Shown here one piece after another: positions 1-5,207 of a stretch of DNA of 5,207 bases. Positions within the stretch are counted from its first letter, which is position 1. The number at the start of each line of letters is the position of its first letter. The DNA is from Sulfuricella sp. (GTDB lineage Bacteria > Pseudomonadota > Gammaproteobacteria > Burkholderiales > Sulfuricellaceae): contig JAUYSN010000298.1 in NCBI GenBank assembly GCA_030696235.1, positions 1 through 5,207 on the forward strand, written 5' to 3'. The position numbers and the translations under genes were made by a program. The notes beneath the pieces were generated by a model that saw only the letters and a program-made list of their open reading frames with translations, was not told the DNA's origin and did no database searches.

Positions 1-374
1 ATCAAATAAACCTTGAATCGTCCGGCGGTCGGCGCGTACTGGGCGTTGTCCAGTATTTCGCGCATATTGTCGATACCGGTGTTGGAAGCGGCGTCCAGTT
101 CCAGCAGGTCGACAAAGCGCCCGCTGTCGATTTCGCGGCAAGCGGAACACAGTCCGCATGGCGAAGAGGTAATACCGGTTTCGCAGTTGAGCGCTTTAGC
201 CAGTATCCTTGCCAGCGTGGTTTTGCCGACACCTCGCGTGCCCGTAAGCAGATAGGCATGGTGCAGGCGTTGCTGTTCCAGGGCATTGGAAAGCGCCTTG
301 ACAACGTGCTCCTGGCCCACCAGTTCAGTGAAGGTTTTGGGGCGCCATTTACGCGCCAGGACTTGGTAGCTCAT
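1..374 (-). CDS. dnaX: DNA polymerase III subunit gamma/tau, N-terminal part (partial, runs off left edge)
   Basis: This is the first 124 codons of DnaX, the clamp-loader ATPase of the replicative DNA polymerase III holoenzyme, which loads the beta sliding clamp onto primed DNA. The protein begins MSYQVLARKWRPKTF, essentially the canonical DnaX start. It continues with the Walker A motif GTRGVGKT at residues 45-52 and the four zinc-binding cysteines C64, C73, C76 and C79 of the AAA+ module. The open frame ends at KVYL, just before the expected Walker B / DExH motif, so the rest lies beyond the window. The E. coli programmed frameshift site that produces gamma lies far downstream and cannot be assessed. 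The ATG at 372-374 is chosen by homology. No Shine-Dalgarno sequence precedes it (the bases are TTTCCCCC), and a -10-like box sits 7 nt upstream. It follows the 4.5S RNA gene on the same strand. Confidence 0.97.
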   Translation of the reverse strand, partial: MSYQVLARKWRPKTFTELVGQEHVVKALSNALEQQRLHHAYLLTGTRGVGKTTLARILAKALNCETGITSSPCGLCSACREIDSGRFVDLLELDAASNTGIDNMREILDNAQYAPTAGRFKVYL

Positions 375-381
375 GGGGGAA

Positions 382-390
382 ATTGTACCA
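382..390 (-). promoter_or_regulatory. Candidate extended -10 promoter for dnaX (possible leaderless mRNA)
   Basis: On the minus strand the bases read TGGTACAAT, an extended -10 (TG-n-TACAAT; TACAAT differs from TATAAT at one base). The hexamer is at 382-387 and is followed by 7 nt, then the dnaX ATG. Normal spacing would put the start of transcription at or one base before the A of the ATG. No good -35 lies at 16-18 bp, which extended -10 promoters can tolerate. The call rests on motif match and spacing alone. Confidence 0.5.
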
Positions 391-429
391 GATTCCGACC
401 TGCCAGGCTGAACGCCAAGCAGTTTAGGG

Positions 430-527
430 GTGGCGAGCCCAACCCCCGGCACTTGCAATAAATAGCTGTGGCTGCTTCCTTCCGGACCTGACCAGGTTCA
501 CTACCTTGCAATGCGGGGAGGCCCGCC
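430..527 (-). ncRNA. ffs: 4.5S RNA, small bacterial signal recognition particle RNA
   Basis: This is the RNA scaffold of the bacterial signal recognition particle. It binds the Ffh protein and directs ribosomes making membrane or secreted proteins to the FtsY receptor. The diagnostic apical hairpin is at 472-490: on the minus strand CAGGTCCGGAAGGAAGCAG, with the GGAA tetraloop and the conserved CAGG/AGCA internal loop that contacts the Ffh M domain. The ends pair into the expected long stem: GGCGGGCC from 527 with GGGCTCGCC ending at 432, followed by CCCCGC against GCCGGGGG and TTGCAA against TTGCAA. Length is close to 100 nt, typical of the small SRP RNA. The mature ends are approximate; the 3' end could extend a few bases into CACCCC, as in the E. 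coli RNA. No U-rich intrinsic terminator follows, so transcription may continue into dnaX. It starts 7 nt after the tRNA-Ser CCA, implying a shared primary transcript. Confidence 0.96.
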
Positions 528-534
528 ATAAATC

Positions 535-624
535 TGGCGGAGAGGGCGGGATTCGAACCCGCGTTAGGCATTAACCTAAACACGCTTTCCAGGCGTGCGA
601 CTTAAACCACTCATCCACCTCTCC
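535..624 (-). tRNA. serX-type tRNA-Ser(GGA): tRNA-Ser (anticodon GGA), CCA encoded
   Basis: This serine tRNA reads UCC and UCU codons. The acceptor stem GGAGAGG (624-618) pairs with CCTCTCC (545-539). The discriminator base is G (538), usual for serine, and the 3' CCA is encoded at 537-535. The anticodon arm is CACGC-CTGGAAA-GCGTG, with the GGA anticodon at plus-strand positions 588-590. A long variable arm (TTAGG-TTAATG-CCTAA) marks a class II tRNA, and the T arm is GCGGG-TTCGAAT-CCCGC. The D stem has three pairs, including one U-G. All stems pair, so the gene appears functional. It lies between rhlE and the 4.5S RNA gene with its own predicted promoter. The gene symbol is descriptive, not an assigned name. 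Confidence 0.98.
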
Positions 625-636
625 GAAGAGCCGGGA

Positions 637-665
637 AGGATAAACTAGAACCGGACTCGAATCAA
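637..665 (-). promoter_or_regulatory. Predicted sigma70 promoter for tRNA-Ser / ffs
   Basis: On the minus strand a -35 TTGATT (660-665) and a -10 TATCCT (637-642) are separated by exactly 17 bp. Each hexamer matches the consensus at four of six positions. Transcription would begin near 630-631, leaving a 5' leader of about 6-7 nt before the tRNA. The discriminator after the -10 is TCCCGG, GC-rich as in stringently controlled stable-RNA promoters. The placement just upstream of the tRNA supports the call, but both hexamers are imperfect. Confidence 0.55.
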
Positions 666-672
666 TATCCGG

Positions 673-688
673 AGGAAATTAGTTTCCT
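673..688 (-). repeat. Small inverted repeat around the rhlE stop codon
   Basis: On the minus strand AGGAAA and TTTCCT form a perfect 6-bp stem with the loop CTAA, which contains the rhlE TAA stop codon. The stem is mostly A-T pairs and no U-tract follows, so it is not a convincing intrinsic terminator. It could act as a weak mRNA 3' structure or be chance. Confidence 0.3.
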
Positions 689-2112
689 TCAGAAGGAGGA
701 GTTGCCGGTCGCATCAGCAATGCCGGGATGGGCTTCTTCGCAGCCTGGCGCTGGCTGGAGTGAGATGTGGGCCCGGGTTGAACCGCTGCTTTTGGGGCGG
801 GAGGAGGCGTAACATATGGCGCATCCAGCGGATTGACTTGGGGACGTGGAGCCACGCCTCTACCCTCTCTGCTATCCCGCCCTTCCCGGGTGCGTGGATG
901 TTCCGCAGGCCGTGGCTCACGCCGAGGCCTGTCTGCAAACCCGGCTCGGGCTGCAATCTGGGCGGCCGCACCGGGCTCAAAGCCGGGCACGGTTTTTCTG
1001 GGCAATTCACGTTTCAACATGGACTCAATTTCCGCCAGCATCCTCAGTTCGTCCGCGCACACCAGCGAAATTGCCTCGCCGCTGCTGCCGGCGCGCCCAG
1101 TCCGGCCGATGCGATGGACGTAGTCTTCCGGCGCATTGGGCGAGTCGAAATTTACCACATGGGGAAGCTGGTCGATATCCAGTCCGCGAGCGGCGACATC
1201 GGTCGCGACGAGAACCCGAACCGTGCCCGCCTTGAACTCCGCCAGCGCCTGGGTGCGCTGCTGCTGGCTCTTGTCGCCGTGAATCGCGGTGGCGCTAATG
1301 CCGTCCTTCTCCAGTTGCTGGGCGAGACGGCTTGCGCCGTGCTTGGTTCGGCTGAACACCAGGACTTGCTGCAGATTTTCAGACTTGATCAGGTGCGCCA
1401 GCAGATCGCGCTTGCGTTCGTGATCGACCGGATAGATCACCTGGGTGACATTCTCGGCAGCGGCATTGCGGCTTGCAACTTCAATCAGCACCGGGTCGGT
1501 GAGCAACTGATCCGACAGTTTTTTGATTTCGCCGGCGAAGGTAGCGGAAAACAGCAGGTTTTGCCGCTTTGCCGGCAATAGCGCGATGATGCGCTTGATA
1601 TCGGGGAGAAAGCCCATGTCCAGCATGCGGTCGGCCTCATCCAGCACCAGGATTTCCACCTTGGACAGATTGACGGTTTTCTGCTCGACGTGGTCGAGTA
1701 ACCGCCCGGGAGTCGCCACCAGGATTTCCACCCCGCTTTTCAGCGCGGCGATCTGTTCCTTAATGTTGACACCGCCGAATACCACGGTGGATTTCAACGG
1801 CAGGTATTTGCCATAAGTCTGTACGCTTTCTTCTACCTGCGCGGCCAGTTCACGTGTTGGAGTAAGAATCAGTGCGCGTACAGGGTGTTTGGCTGGCGAA
1901 GTGCTGGTGTTGGCATGGACACTCAGCAGCTGCAGCAAAGGCAGCGTAAAGCCGGCAGTTTTGCCGGTGCCGGTCTGGGCGCCACCCATGAGGTCGCGCC
2001 CTTCCAGTACGACCGGAATGGCTTGCGCCTGGATCGGTGTGGGCTCGGTATAGCCTTGATCGGCAACCGCGCGCAGCAGTTCGGCCGAAAGGCCGAGAGT
2101 TTCAAACGACAT
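679..2112 (-). CDS. rhlE: ATP-dependent DEAD-box RNA helicase RhlE
   Basis: This cytoplasmic ATP-dependent RNA helicase belongs to the RhlE family, whose members unwind short RNA duplexes and are linked to ribosome assembly and RNA turnover. All helicase motifs are intact: Q motif GYTEPTPIQ (20-28), motif I AQTGTGKT (45-52), Ia PTRELA (85-90), Ib TPGR (134-137), II DEAD (158-161), III SAT (189-191), IV LVFSRT (251-256), [11 protein letters not shown] (303-312) and [10 protein letters not shown] (333-340). The N-terminus [20 protein letters not shown] closely matches E. coli RhlE. Residues 390-477 are a low-complexity tail rich in Arg, Pro, Ala and Gly, the variable RNA-binding extension usual in this family. 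At 477 aa the length is normal. The ATG is supported by AGGAG (2122-2126) 9 nt upstream and by homology. A strong promoter lies at 2253-2281. Downstream on the same strand are tRNA-Ser, ffs and dnaX, with no clear terminator between. Confidence 0.96.
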   Translation of the reverse strand: MSFETLGLSAELLRAVADQGYTEPTPIQAQAIPVVLEGRDLMGGAQTGTGKTAGFTLPLLQLLSVHANTSTSPAKHPVRALILTPTRELAAQVEESVQTYGKYLPLKSTVVFGGVNIKEQIAALKSGVEILVATPGRLLDHVEQKTVNLSKVEILVLDEADRMLDMGFLPDIKRIIALLPAKRQNLLFSATFAGEIKKLSDQLLTDPVLIEVASRNAAAENVTQVIYPVDHERKRDLLAHLIKSENLQQVLVFSRTKHGASRLAQQLEKDGISATAIHGDKSQQQRTQALAEFKAGTVRVLVATDVAARGLDIDQLPHVVNFDSPNAPEDYVHRIGRTGRAGSSGEAISLVCADELRMLAEIESMLKRELPRKTVPGFEPGAAAQIAARAGFADRPRREPRPAEHPRTREGRDSREGRGVAPRPQVNPLDAPYVTPPPAPKAAVQPGPTSHSSQRQAAKKPIPALLMRPATPPSEGN

Positions 2113-2246
2113 GTATTACATCTCCTAACGTCGGCCCGCAAAATATTCAGCCGGTCCAGGCAGATCGTGACAAAGTTAAAACTCGGGGTGGGGTATACTA
2201 CGCGGGCTTGTGCGGCAGACCGGATTGCACGACAACAAATCCTTGC
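2113..2246 (-). other. Predicted 5' untranslated leader of rhlE (about 134 nt)
   Basis: If rhlE is transcribed from the 2253-2281 promoter, the mRNA carries a leader of about 134 nt. The 5' end of this leader falls in an inverted repeat (2212-2249), and the 3' end holds the AGGAG ribosome site. I recognise no known riboswitch or cold-shock element. A TTGTCA (5/6 match to a -35) lies at 2167-2172 on the minus strand, but no good -10 is found at normal spacing, so an internal promoter is not supported. Confidence 0.4.
2194..2199 (+). promoter_or_regulatory. Candidate -10 box for the rlmK transcript
   Basis: TATACT (5/6 match to TATAAT) would start transcription near 2206. No recognisable -35 lies at 16-18 bp: the nearest TTGACA-like hexamer, GTGACA (2167-2172), is 21 bp away, which is too far. 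It lies inside the predicted rhlE leader on the opposite strand. The call is tentative. Confidence 0.35.
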
Positions 2247-2249
2247 CGC
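2212..2249. repeat. Inverted repeat (stem-loop) in the divergent rhlE/rlmK region
   Basis: GCGGCA (2212-2217) pairs with TGCCGC (2244-2249), and inside it GGATT (2222-2226) pairs with AATCC (2238-2242). The asymmetric internal loop is GACC against T, and the terminal loop is 11 nt. It can fold in RNA from either strand. It lies at the 5' end of the predicted rhlE mRNA and in the upstream region of rlmK. The predicted rhlE start site (about 2246) would trim the outermost pairs on that strand. Confidence 0.5.
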
Positions 2250-2252
2250 GCG

Positions 2253-2281
2253 ATTATACGCCAGCCAAATCAATTTACCAA
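2253..2281 (-). promoter_or_regulatory. Predicted sigma70 promoter for rhlE
   Basis: On the minus strand a perfect -10 TATAAT (2253-2258) lies 17 bp from a -35 TTGGTA (2276-2281, four of six matches). The start of transcription would be near 2246. This is the best promoter match in the window and it points at rhlE. Its -35 box directly abuts the likely GTG start of the divergent rlmK. Confidence 0.65.
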
Positions 2282-3226
2282 GTGACTGATATATCGATTT
2301 TTTTCAACCGATTGCAGAAAAACTTCCGGCACTGGGCGAAGTGGGCAAAACGGCGCGGCATCAGCTGCTACCGTGTCTATGACCGCGACATACCGGAGTT
2401 TCCGGTTGCGCTGGATCTGTACGAGCAAAAAGCGCACCTGCAGGAATTCGACACCGGCTGGCAGATCGGTGAGGAGGAGCATGAACGCTGGGTGGAAAGC
2501 GTACGCGCCGTAGCGAGCGAAGTGCTTGCCCTGCCTCTTTCCGCCATTTCCTTCAAGCAAAGGCGGCGTCAGCGCGGCCTGATGCAGTACGAAAAAACCG
2601 GCGCCCGCGGCGAGGATTTTGTCGTGCACGAAGGCGGTCACCGGTTTATCGTCAATCTGGAAGAATATCTCGACACCGGTCTGTTTCTCGACCACCGCAA
2701 CACCCGGCGCATGGTTCAGGAGAAAGCCGCTGACAGGCGCTTTCTCAATCTGTTCGCCTATACCGGCAGTTTCACGGTCTACGCCGCCGCGGGAGGCGCC
2801 ATCCGCTCCACCACCGTGGATCTGTCCAACACCTACCAGGATTGGGCGCGTCGCAACTTCGAGCTAAACGGCATGAATCTGGAGCAACATGAACTGGTGC
2901 GCGCCGACGTGTTCGGTTTTCTGGACGATGAAGTAAGGCGCGGGGAAAATTACGACCTGATCGTCATGGACCCGCCCACTTTCTCGAATTCCAAGAAAAT
3001 GAGCGGAGTGCTCGACGTGCAACGCGACCATGCCCGACTTATCAACCAGTGCCTGAAACTTTTGCCGGAAAGCGGCGAACTGTTCTTCTCAACCAACCTG
3101 CGCAGCTTCCAGCTCGACGAAGCGGCACTGACCACGAAAAATATCAAGGAAATTTCCAGTCAGACCGTCCCCGAAGACTTCCGCAACAAGAAAATTCATC
3201 GCTGCTGGCTGATCAGAAAGCGCTAG
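2282..3226 (+). CDS. rlmK: Stand-alone RlmK-type SAM-dependent 23S rRNA guanine-N7 methyltransferase
   Basis: This class I SAM-dependent methyltransferase matches the C-terminal RlmK half of E. coli RlmKL, the part that makes m7G2069 in 23S rRNA. Counted from the GTG at 2282 (314 aa), residues 1-60 match the RlmK entry region (FFNRLQKN, KWAKRRGISCYRVYD). DTGLFLDHR is at 131-139, the SAM-binding loop FLNLFAYTGSFTVYAAAGGA at 154-173, TTVDLS at 177-182, and the catalytic DPPTFSNSKK motif at 230-239. The end, NKKIHRCWLI, also matches the family. The THUMP/RlmL half is absent, so this is the separate form rather than the gammaproteobacterial fusion. The start is uncertain: no in-frame ATG or Shine-Dalgarno sequence is present. 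Alternatives are the upstream GTG at 2210, which adds 24 residues with no recognised homology, or TTG at 2225 or 2243. It is divergent from rhlE and convergent with prpE. Confidence 0.88.
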   Translation: MTDISIFFNRLQKNFRHWAKWAKRRGISCYRVYDRDIPEFPVALDLYEQKAHLQEFDTGWQIGEEEHERWVESVRAVASEVLALPLSAISFKQRRRQRGLMQYEKTGARGEDFVVHEGGHRFIVNLEEYLDTGLFLDHRNTRRMVQEKAADRRFLNLFAYTGSFTVYAAAGGAIRSTTVDLSNTYQDWARRNFELNGMNLEQHELVRADVFGFLDDEVRRGENYDLIVMDPPTFSNSKKMSGVLDVQRDHARLINQCLKLLPESGELFFSTNLRSFQLDEAALTTKNIKEISSQTVPEDFRNKKIHRCWLIRKR

Positions 3227-3235
3227 CCCGAATAT

Positions 3236-5143
3236 TTAGCCTTTTCGCCATTGTGCAATGGCATTTCGTATCAGTTCAAGGGAAGCCGGATCGTCCAGCG
3301 TGGTCAAATCTCCAGGTTCGCGCCCTTCCGCCAGCGCCTGCATGCTGCGGCGCAGGAGCTTGCCGGAGCGGGTTTTCGGCAAAGCGGCAACGAAATGCAC
3401 CTTGGCGGGACGGGCGATGGCGCCTAACCCCTTGTCTACGGTCGCCATCACCTCCTTTTCCATCTGAGCAGTACTTTCTGGAGTTGAGGTGCGGCCCGCA
3501 TCCTTGACCACCGCGAAGGCCATGACTGCCTGCCCCTTCACCTCGTCGTGAACGCCAACCACCGCCACTTCGGCGATGTTGGGATGGGCCTGAATGGCCT
3601 CCTCGATCTCGCGCGTGCCCAGGCGATGTCCAGCGACATTGATGACATCGTCGGTGCGGCCGAGGATGAAATAGTAGCCATCCTCGTCACGGGTCGCCCA
3701 GTCGAAGGTGGAGTAGACCAGTTCGGTCTCGAAATTCGAGAAGTAGGTGTTGACGAAGCGCGTGTCGTCGCCCCATATCGTGGACAAACAACCCGGCGGC
3801 AGCGGAGGCACCGCCACCAGCACACCCTTCTCGTTGACACCCACTTCCTGGCCTGTGCTCTCGTGCAGCAGCTTCAGGTTAAAACCATACACCTGGAAGC
3901 TGGGCGAACCGAACTTGCGCGGCGTATCCTCTATACCCGGCACGCTGGACAGGATCGGCCAGCCGGTCTCGGTCTGCCAGTAGTTGTCGATGATATTGAC
4001 CTTGAGTGCATCGGCGATCCAGCGCGCGGTCGGCTCGTCCAGCGGTTCACCGGCAAGATACAGGTTGCGCAGCGAAGAGACATCATGTTTTTGCAGGAAT
4101 TCAGGCGGCTGTTTTTTCAGCACTCGAATCGCTGTAGGCGATGAAAACATCACGCTGACCTTGTTTTCCTCCACGATCTTCCACCAGATTGCCGGATCGG
4201 GCCGGATCGGCAGCCCTTCATACAGGATGGTAGTCATGCCGTTGATCAGCGGACCGTAGACGATGTAGGAATGCCCCACCACCCAGCCGATGTCGCTGGT
4301 GGTAAACATTGTTTCGCCCGACTGCCCGGCGTAGATGTGGCGCATGGAAGCCGCCAGCGCCACCGCGTAGCCGCCGGTGTCGCGCTGCACGCCCTTGGGT
4401 TTGCCGGTGGTGCCGGAAGTGTAAAGGATATAACTGGGCTCGGCCGACTCCAGCCACACCGGATCGATCCGGTCATCCTTATGCTGTTCGCGCAGGCTAG
4501 CATAATCCAGATCGCGGCCGGCGGTTATCGCCATTTCCTTGTCGAGGCCACGGTTGACGATCACCAGCTTCTGCGGCGGATGGCTGGACAGCCGCAATGC
4601 CTCGTCCACCAGGTGCTTGTAAGGAATAATCTTGCCGCCGCGTACCCCGGCATCGGCGGTCACCATCAACCGGGGTTGGGCATCGTCGATGCGGGTCGCC
4701 AGACTGGCCGAAGCAAAGCCGCCGAACACCACGGAATGGATGGCCCCCAGCCGCGCGCAGGCGAGCATGGCAAAAACCGCTTCAGGGATCATCGGCATGT
4801 AGATGATGACGCGGTCACCCTTCTCCACGCCCTGCGCGCGCAACACTGCGGCAAAACGGTTGGTCTCGGCATGCAGTTCGCGGTAGGTGTAGGCCTGCTG
4901 CTGACCGGTTTCGGTGGAGATGTAAACCAGCGCCTTCTGCTCCGGGCGGTCTTTCAGGTGGCGATCCACGGCGTTATGGCACAGATTGGTGAGGCCGCCG
5001 ACAAACCATCGGGTGAAGGGCGGCCGGCTGTAGTCCAGTACTTGGTCAAACGGTTGGTGCCAGTCGATCAGCCTGGCCTGCTCGGCCCAGAATTCGTCAG
5101 GCTCGTCGATCGATTTCCGGTAAAAATCCTGGTACTTGCCCAT
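3236..5143 (-). CDS. prpE: Propionate-CoA ligase (propionyl-CoA synthetase) PrpE
   Basis: This cytoplasmic AMP-forming acyl-CoA synthetase of the ANL superfamily activates propionate (and usually acetate less well) with ATP and CoA, via an acyl-adenylate, to propionyl-CoA. Visible motifs are the phosphate-binding loop YTSGTTGKPKG (241-251), the adenine/acyl motif DNYWQTETGWP (386-396), the hinge region YFILGRTDDVINVAGHRLG (491-509) and PKTRSGKLLRR (589-599) with catalytic Lys595, the residue acetylated by Pat-type enzymes in the Salmonella homologue. TETGWP, rather than the TETGG of acetyl-CoA synthetases, together with GVQRDTGGYAVALA and DIGWVVGHSYIVYGPL, identifies PrpE rather than Acs. At 635 aa it is full length and intact. 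The ATG is supported by homology (GKYQDFYRKSIDEPDEFW) and a GGGGTGG stretch 5 nt upstream. No clear promoter is visible in the remaining 64 bases. It converges on rlmK with 9 bases between stop codons. No other propionate genes are visible. Confidence 0.95.
   Translation of the reverse strand: MGKYQDFYRKSIDEPDEFWAEQARLIDWHQPFDQVLDYSRPPFTRWFVGGLTNLCHNAVDRHLKDRPEQKALVYISTETGQQQAYTYRELHAETNRFAAVLRAQGVEKGDRVIIYMPMIPEAVFAMLACARLGAIHSVVFGGFASASLATRIDDAQPRLMVTADAGVRGGKIIPYKHLVDEALRLSSHPPQKLVIVNRGLDKEMAITAGRDLDYASLREQHKDDRIDPVWLESAEPSYILYTSGTTGKPKGVQRDTGGYAVALAASMRHIYAGQSGETMFTTSDIGWVVGHSYIVYGPLINGMTTILYEGLPIRPDPAIWWKIVEENKVSVMFSSPTAIRVLKKQPPEFLQKHDVSSLRNLYLAGEPLDEPTARWIADALKVNIIDNYWQTETGWPILSSVPGIEDTPRKFGSPSFQVYGFNLKLLHESTGQEVGVNEKGVLVAVPPLPPGCLSTIWGDDTRFVNTYFSNFETELVYSTFDWATRDEDGYYFILGRTDDVINVAGHRLGTREIEEAIQAHPNIAEVAVVGVHDEVKGQAVMAFAVVKDAGRTSTPESTAQMEKEVMATVDKGLGAIARPAKVHFVAALPKTRSGKLLRRSMQALAEGREPGDLTTLDDPASLELIRNAIAQWRKG
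3247..3262. repeat. Perfect inverted repeat inside the 3' end of prpE
   Basis: GCCATT (3247-3252) and AATGGC (3257-3262) can form a 6-bp stem with a GTGC loop. It lies 20 bases past the rlmK stop, within the last codons of prpE on the other strand. No U-rich tract follows on either strand, so any terminator role is doubtful. It is the only obvious hairpin near this convergent junction. Confidence 0.3.
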
Positions 5144-5180
5144 TTTTCCACCCCATATTTCGACAAAAAGCAGTTGAACC

Positions 5181-5207
5181 GCAAAGGACGCAAGGGACGC
5201 GAAGGAA
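5181..5207. repeat. Three imperfect 9-bp tandem units upstream of prpE (cut by window edge)
   Basis: The units are GCAAAGGAC (5181-5189), GCAAGGGAC (5190-5198) and GCGAAGGAA (5199-5207), preceded by GAACC. They differ from one another at one to three positions. The pattern AACCGCAAAGGACGC resembles short A/G-rich sequences that I recall as dispersed between genes in many proteobacterial genomes. That identification is from memory. The array may continue past the right edge. Its strand and function are unknown. Confidence 0.6.

Noticed and set aside
2..304. 100-codon minus-strand frame at the left edge
   Set aside because: An out-of-frame reading of dnaX. The correct frame begins at 374 and gives a clear DnaX N-terminus.
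391..430. Intrinsic terminator after the 4.5S RNA
   Set aside because: Only a short TTGGC/GCC-type stem is possible and no U-tract follows.
371..583. 70-codon open frame on the minus strand
   Set aside because: It runs through the tRNA-Ser and 4.5S RNA genes, both identified by structure; coding here is not credible.
760..1581. 273-codon open frame on the plus strand
   Set aside because: It lies wholly antisense to rhlE, whose motifs are all intact. The translation is Arg/Gly-rich with no recognisable domain, as expected of a shadow frame in GC-rich coding DNA.
2139..2172. Second rhlE promoter using TTGTCA (2167-2172, minus strand)
   Set aside because: The -35 matches five of six bases, but the only -10-like hexamers are poor or at 19-20 bp spacing.
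1885..2289. 134-codon plus-strand frame spanning the rhlE start and the divergent region
   Set aside because: Antisense to the rhlE N-terminus and across its promoter; no recognised homology.
3548..4144. 198-codon open frame on the plus strand
   Set aside because: Antisense to the intact prpE, with no recognised domain or ribosome site.
3236..5143. Acetyl-CoA synthetase (Acs) as the identity of this gene
   Set aside because: TETGWP in the A5 region, GVQRDTGGYAVALA and the N-terminal GKYQDFYRKSIDEPDEFW fit PrpE; Acs has TETGG.

Overview
The window looks like an ordinary chromosomal housekeeping region of a moderately GC-rich proteobacterium. The protein sequences resemble betaproteobacterial homologues most, possibly the Nitrosomonadales/Gallionella-like group. 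That placement is an inference from familiarity, not from a search. I see no phage, insertion sequence, CRISPR array, toxin-antitoxin pair or defence gene, and no convincing new biological system. The second-look items are all in regulation and gene layout.

Left part (1-2258, all on the minus strand, read right to left): the DEAD-box RNA helicase gene rhlE (679-2112) has a good sigma70-type promoter at 2253-2281 and a leader of about 134 nt. It is followed by a stable-RNA block: tRNA-Ser(GGA) with encoded CCA (535-624) under its own promoter (637-665), then 7 nt later the 4.5S signal recognition particle RNA (ffs, about 430-527). Next comes the first 124 codons of dnaX (DNA polymerase III gamma/tau), which run off the left edge. 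No intrinsic terminator is visible between these units, so read-through is possible. dnaX has no Shine-Dalgarno sequence but has an extended -10 box 7 nt before its ATG, suggesting a leaderless mRNA.

Middle (2113-3226): a compact divergent region separates rhlE from a plus-strand gene for a stand-alone RlmK-type 23S rRNA methyltransferase (2282-3226, start uncertain). The predicted transcripts of the two genes would overlap at their 5' ends across an inverted repeat (2212-2249).

Right part (3236-5207): prpE, propionate-CoA ligase (3236-5143, minus strand), converges on rlmK with only 9 bases between the stop codons. Upstream of prpE the window ends in three imperfect 9-bp tandem units (5181-5207), which look like a dispersed intergenic repeat.

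Functionally, most of the genes serve RNA and ribosome biology (RhlE, RlmK, tRNA-Ser, 4.5S RNA). dnaX (replication) and prpE (acyl-CoA metabolism) are neighbours with no evident functional link.
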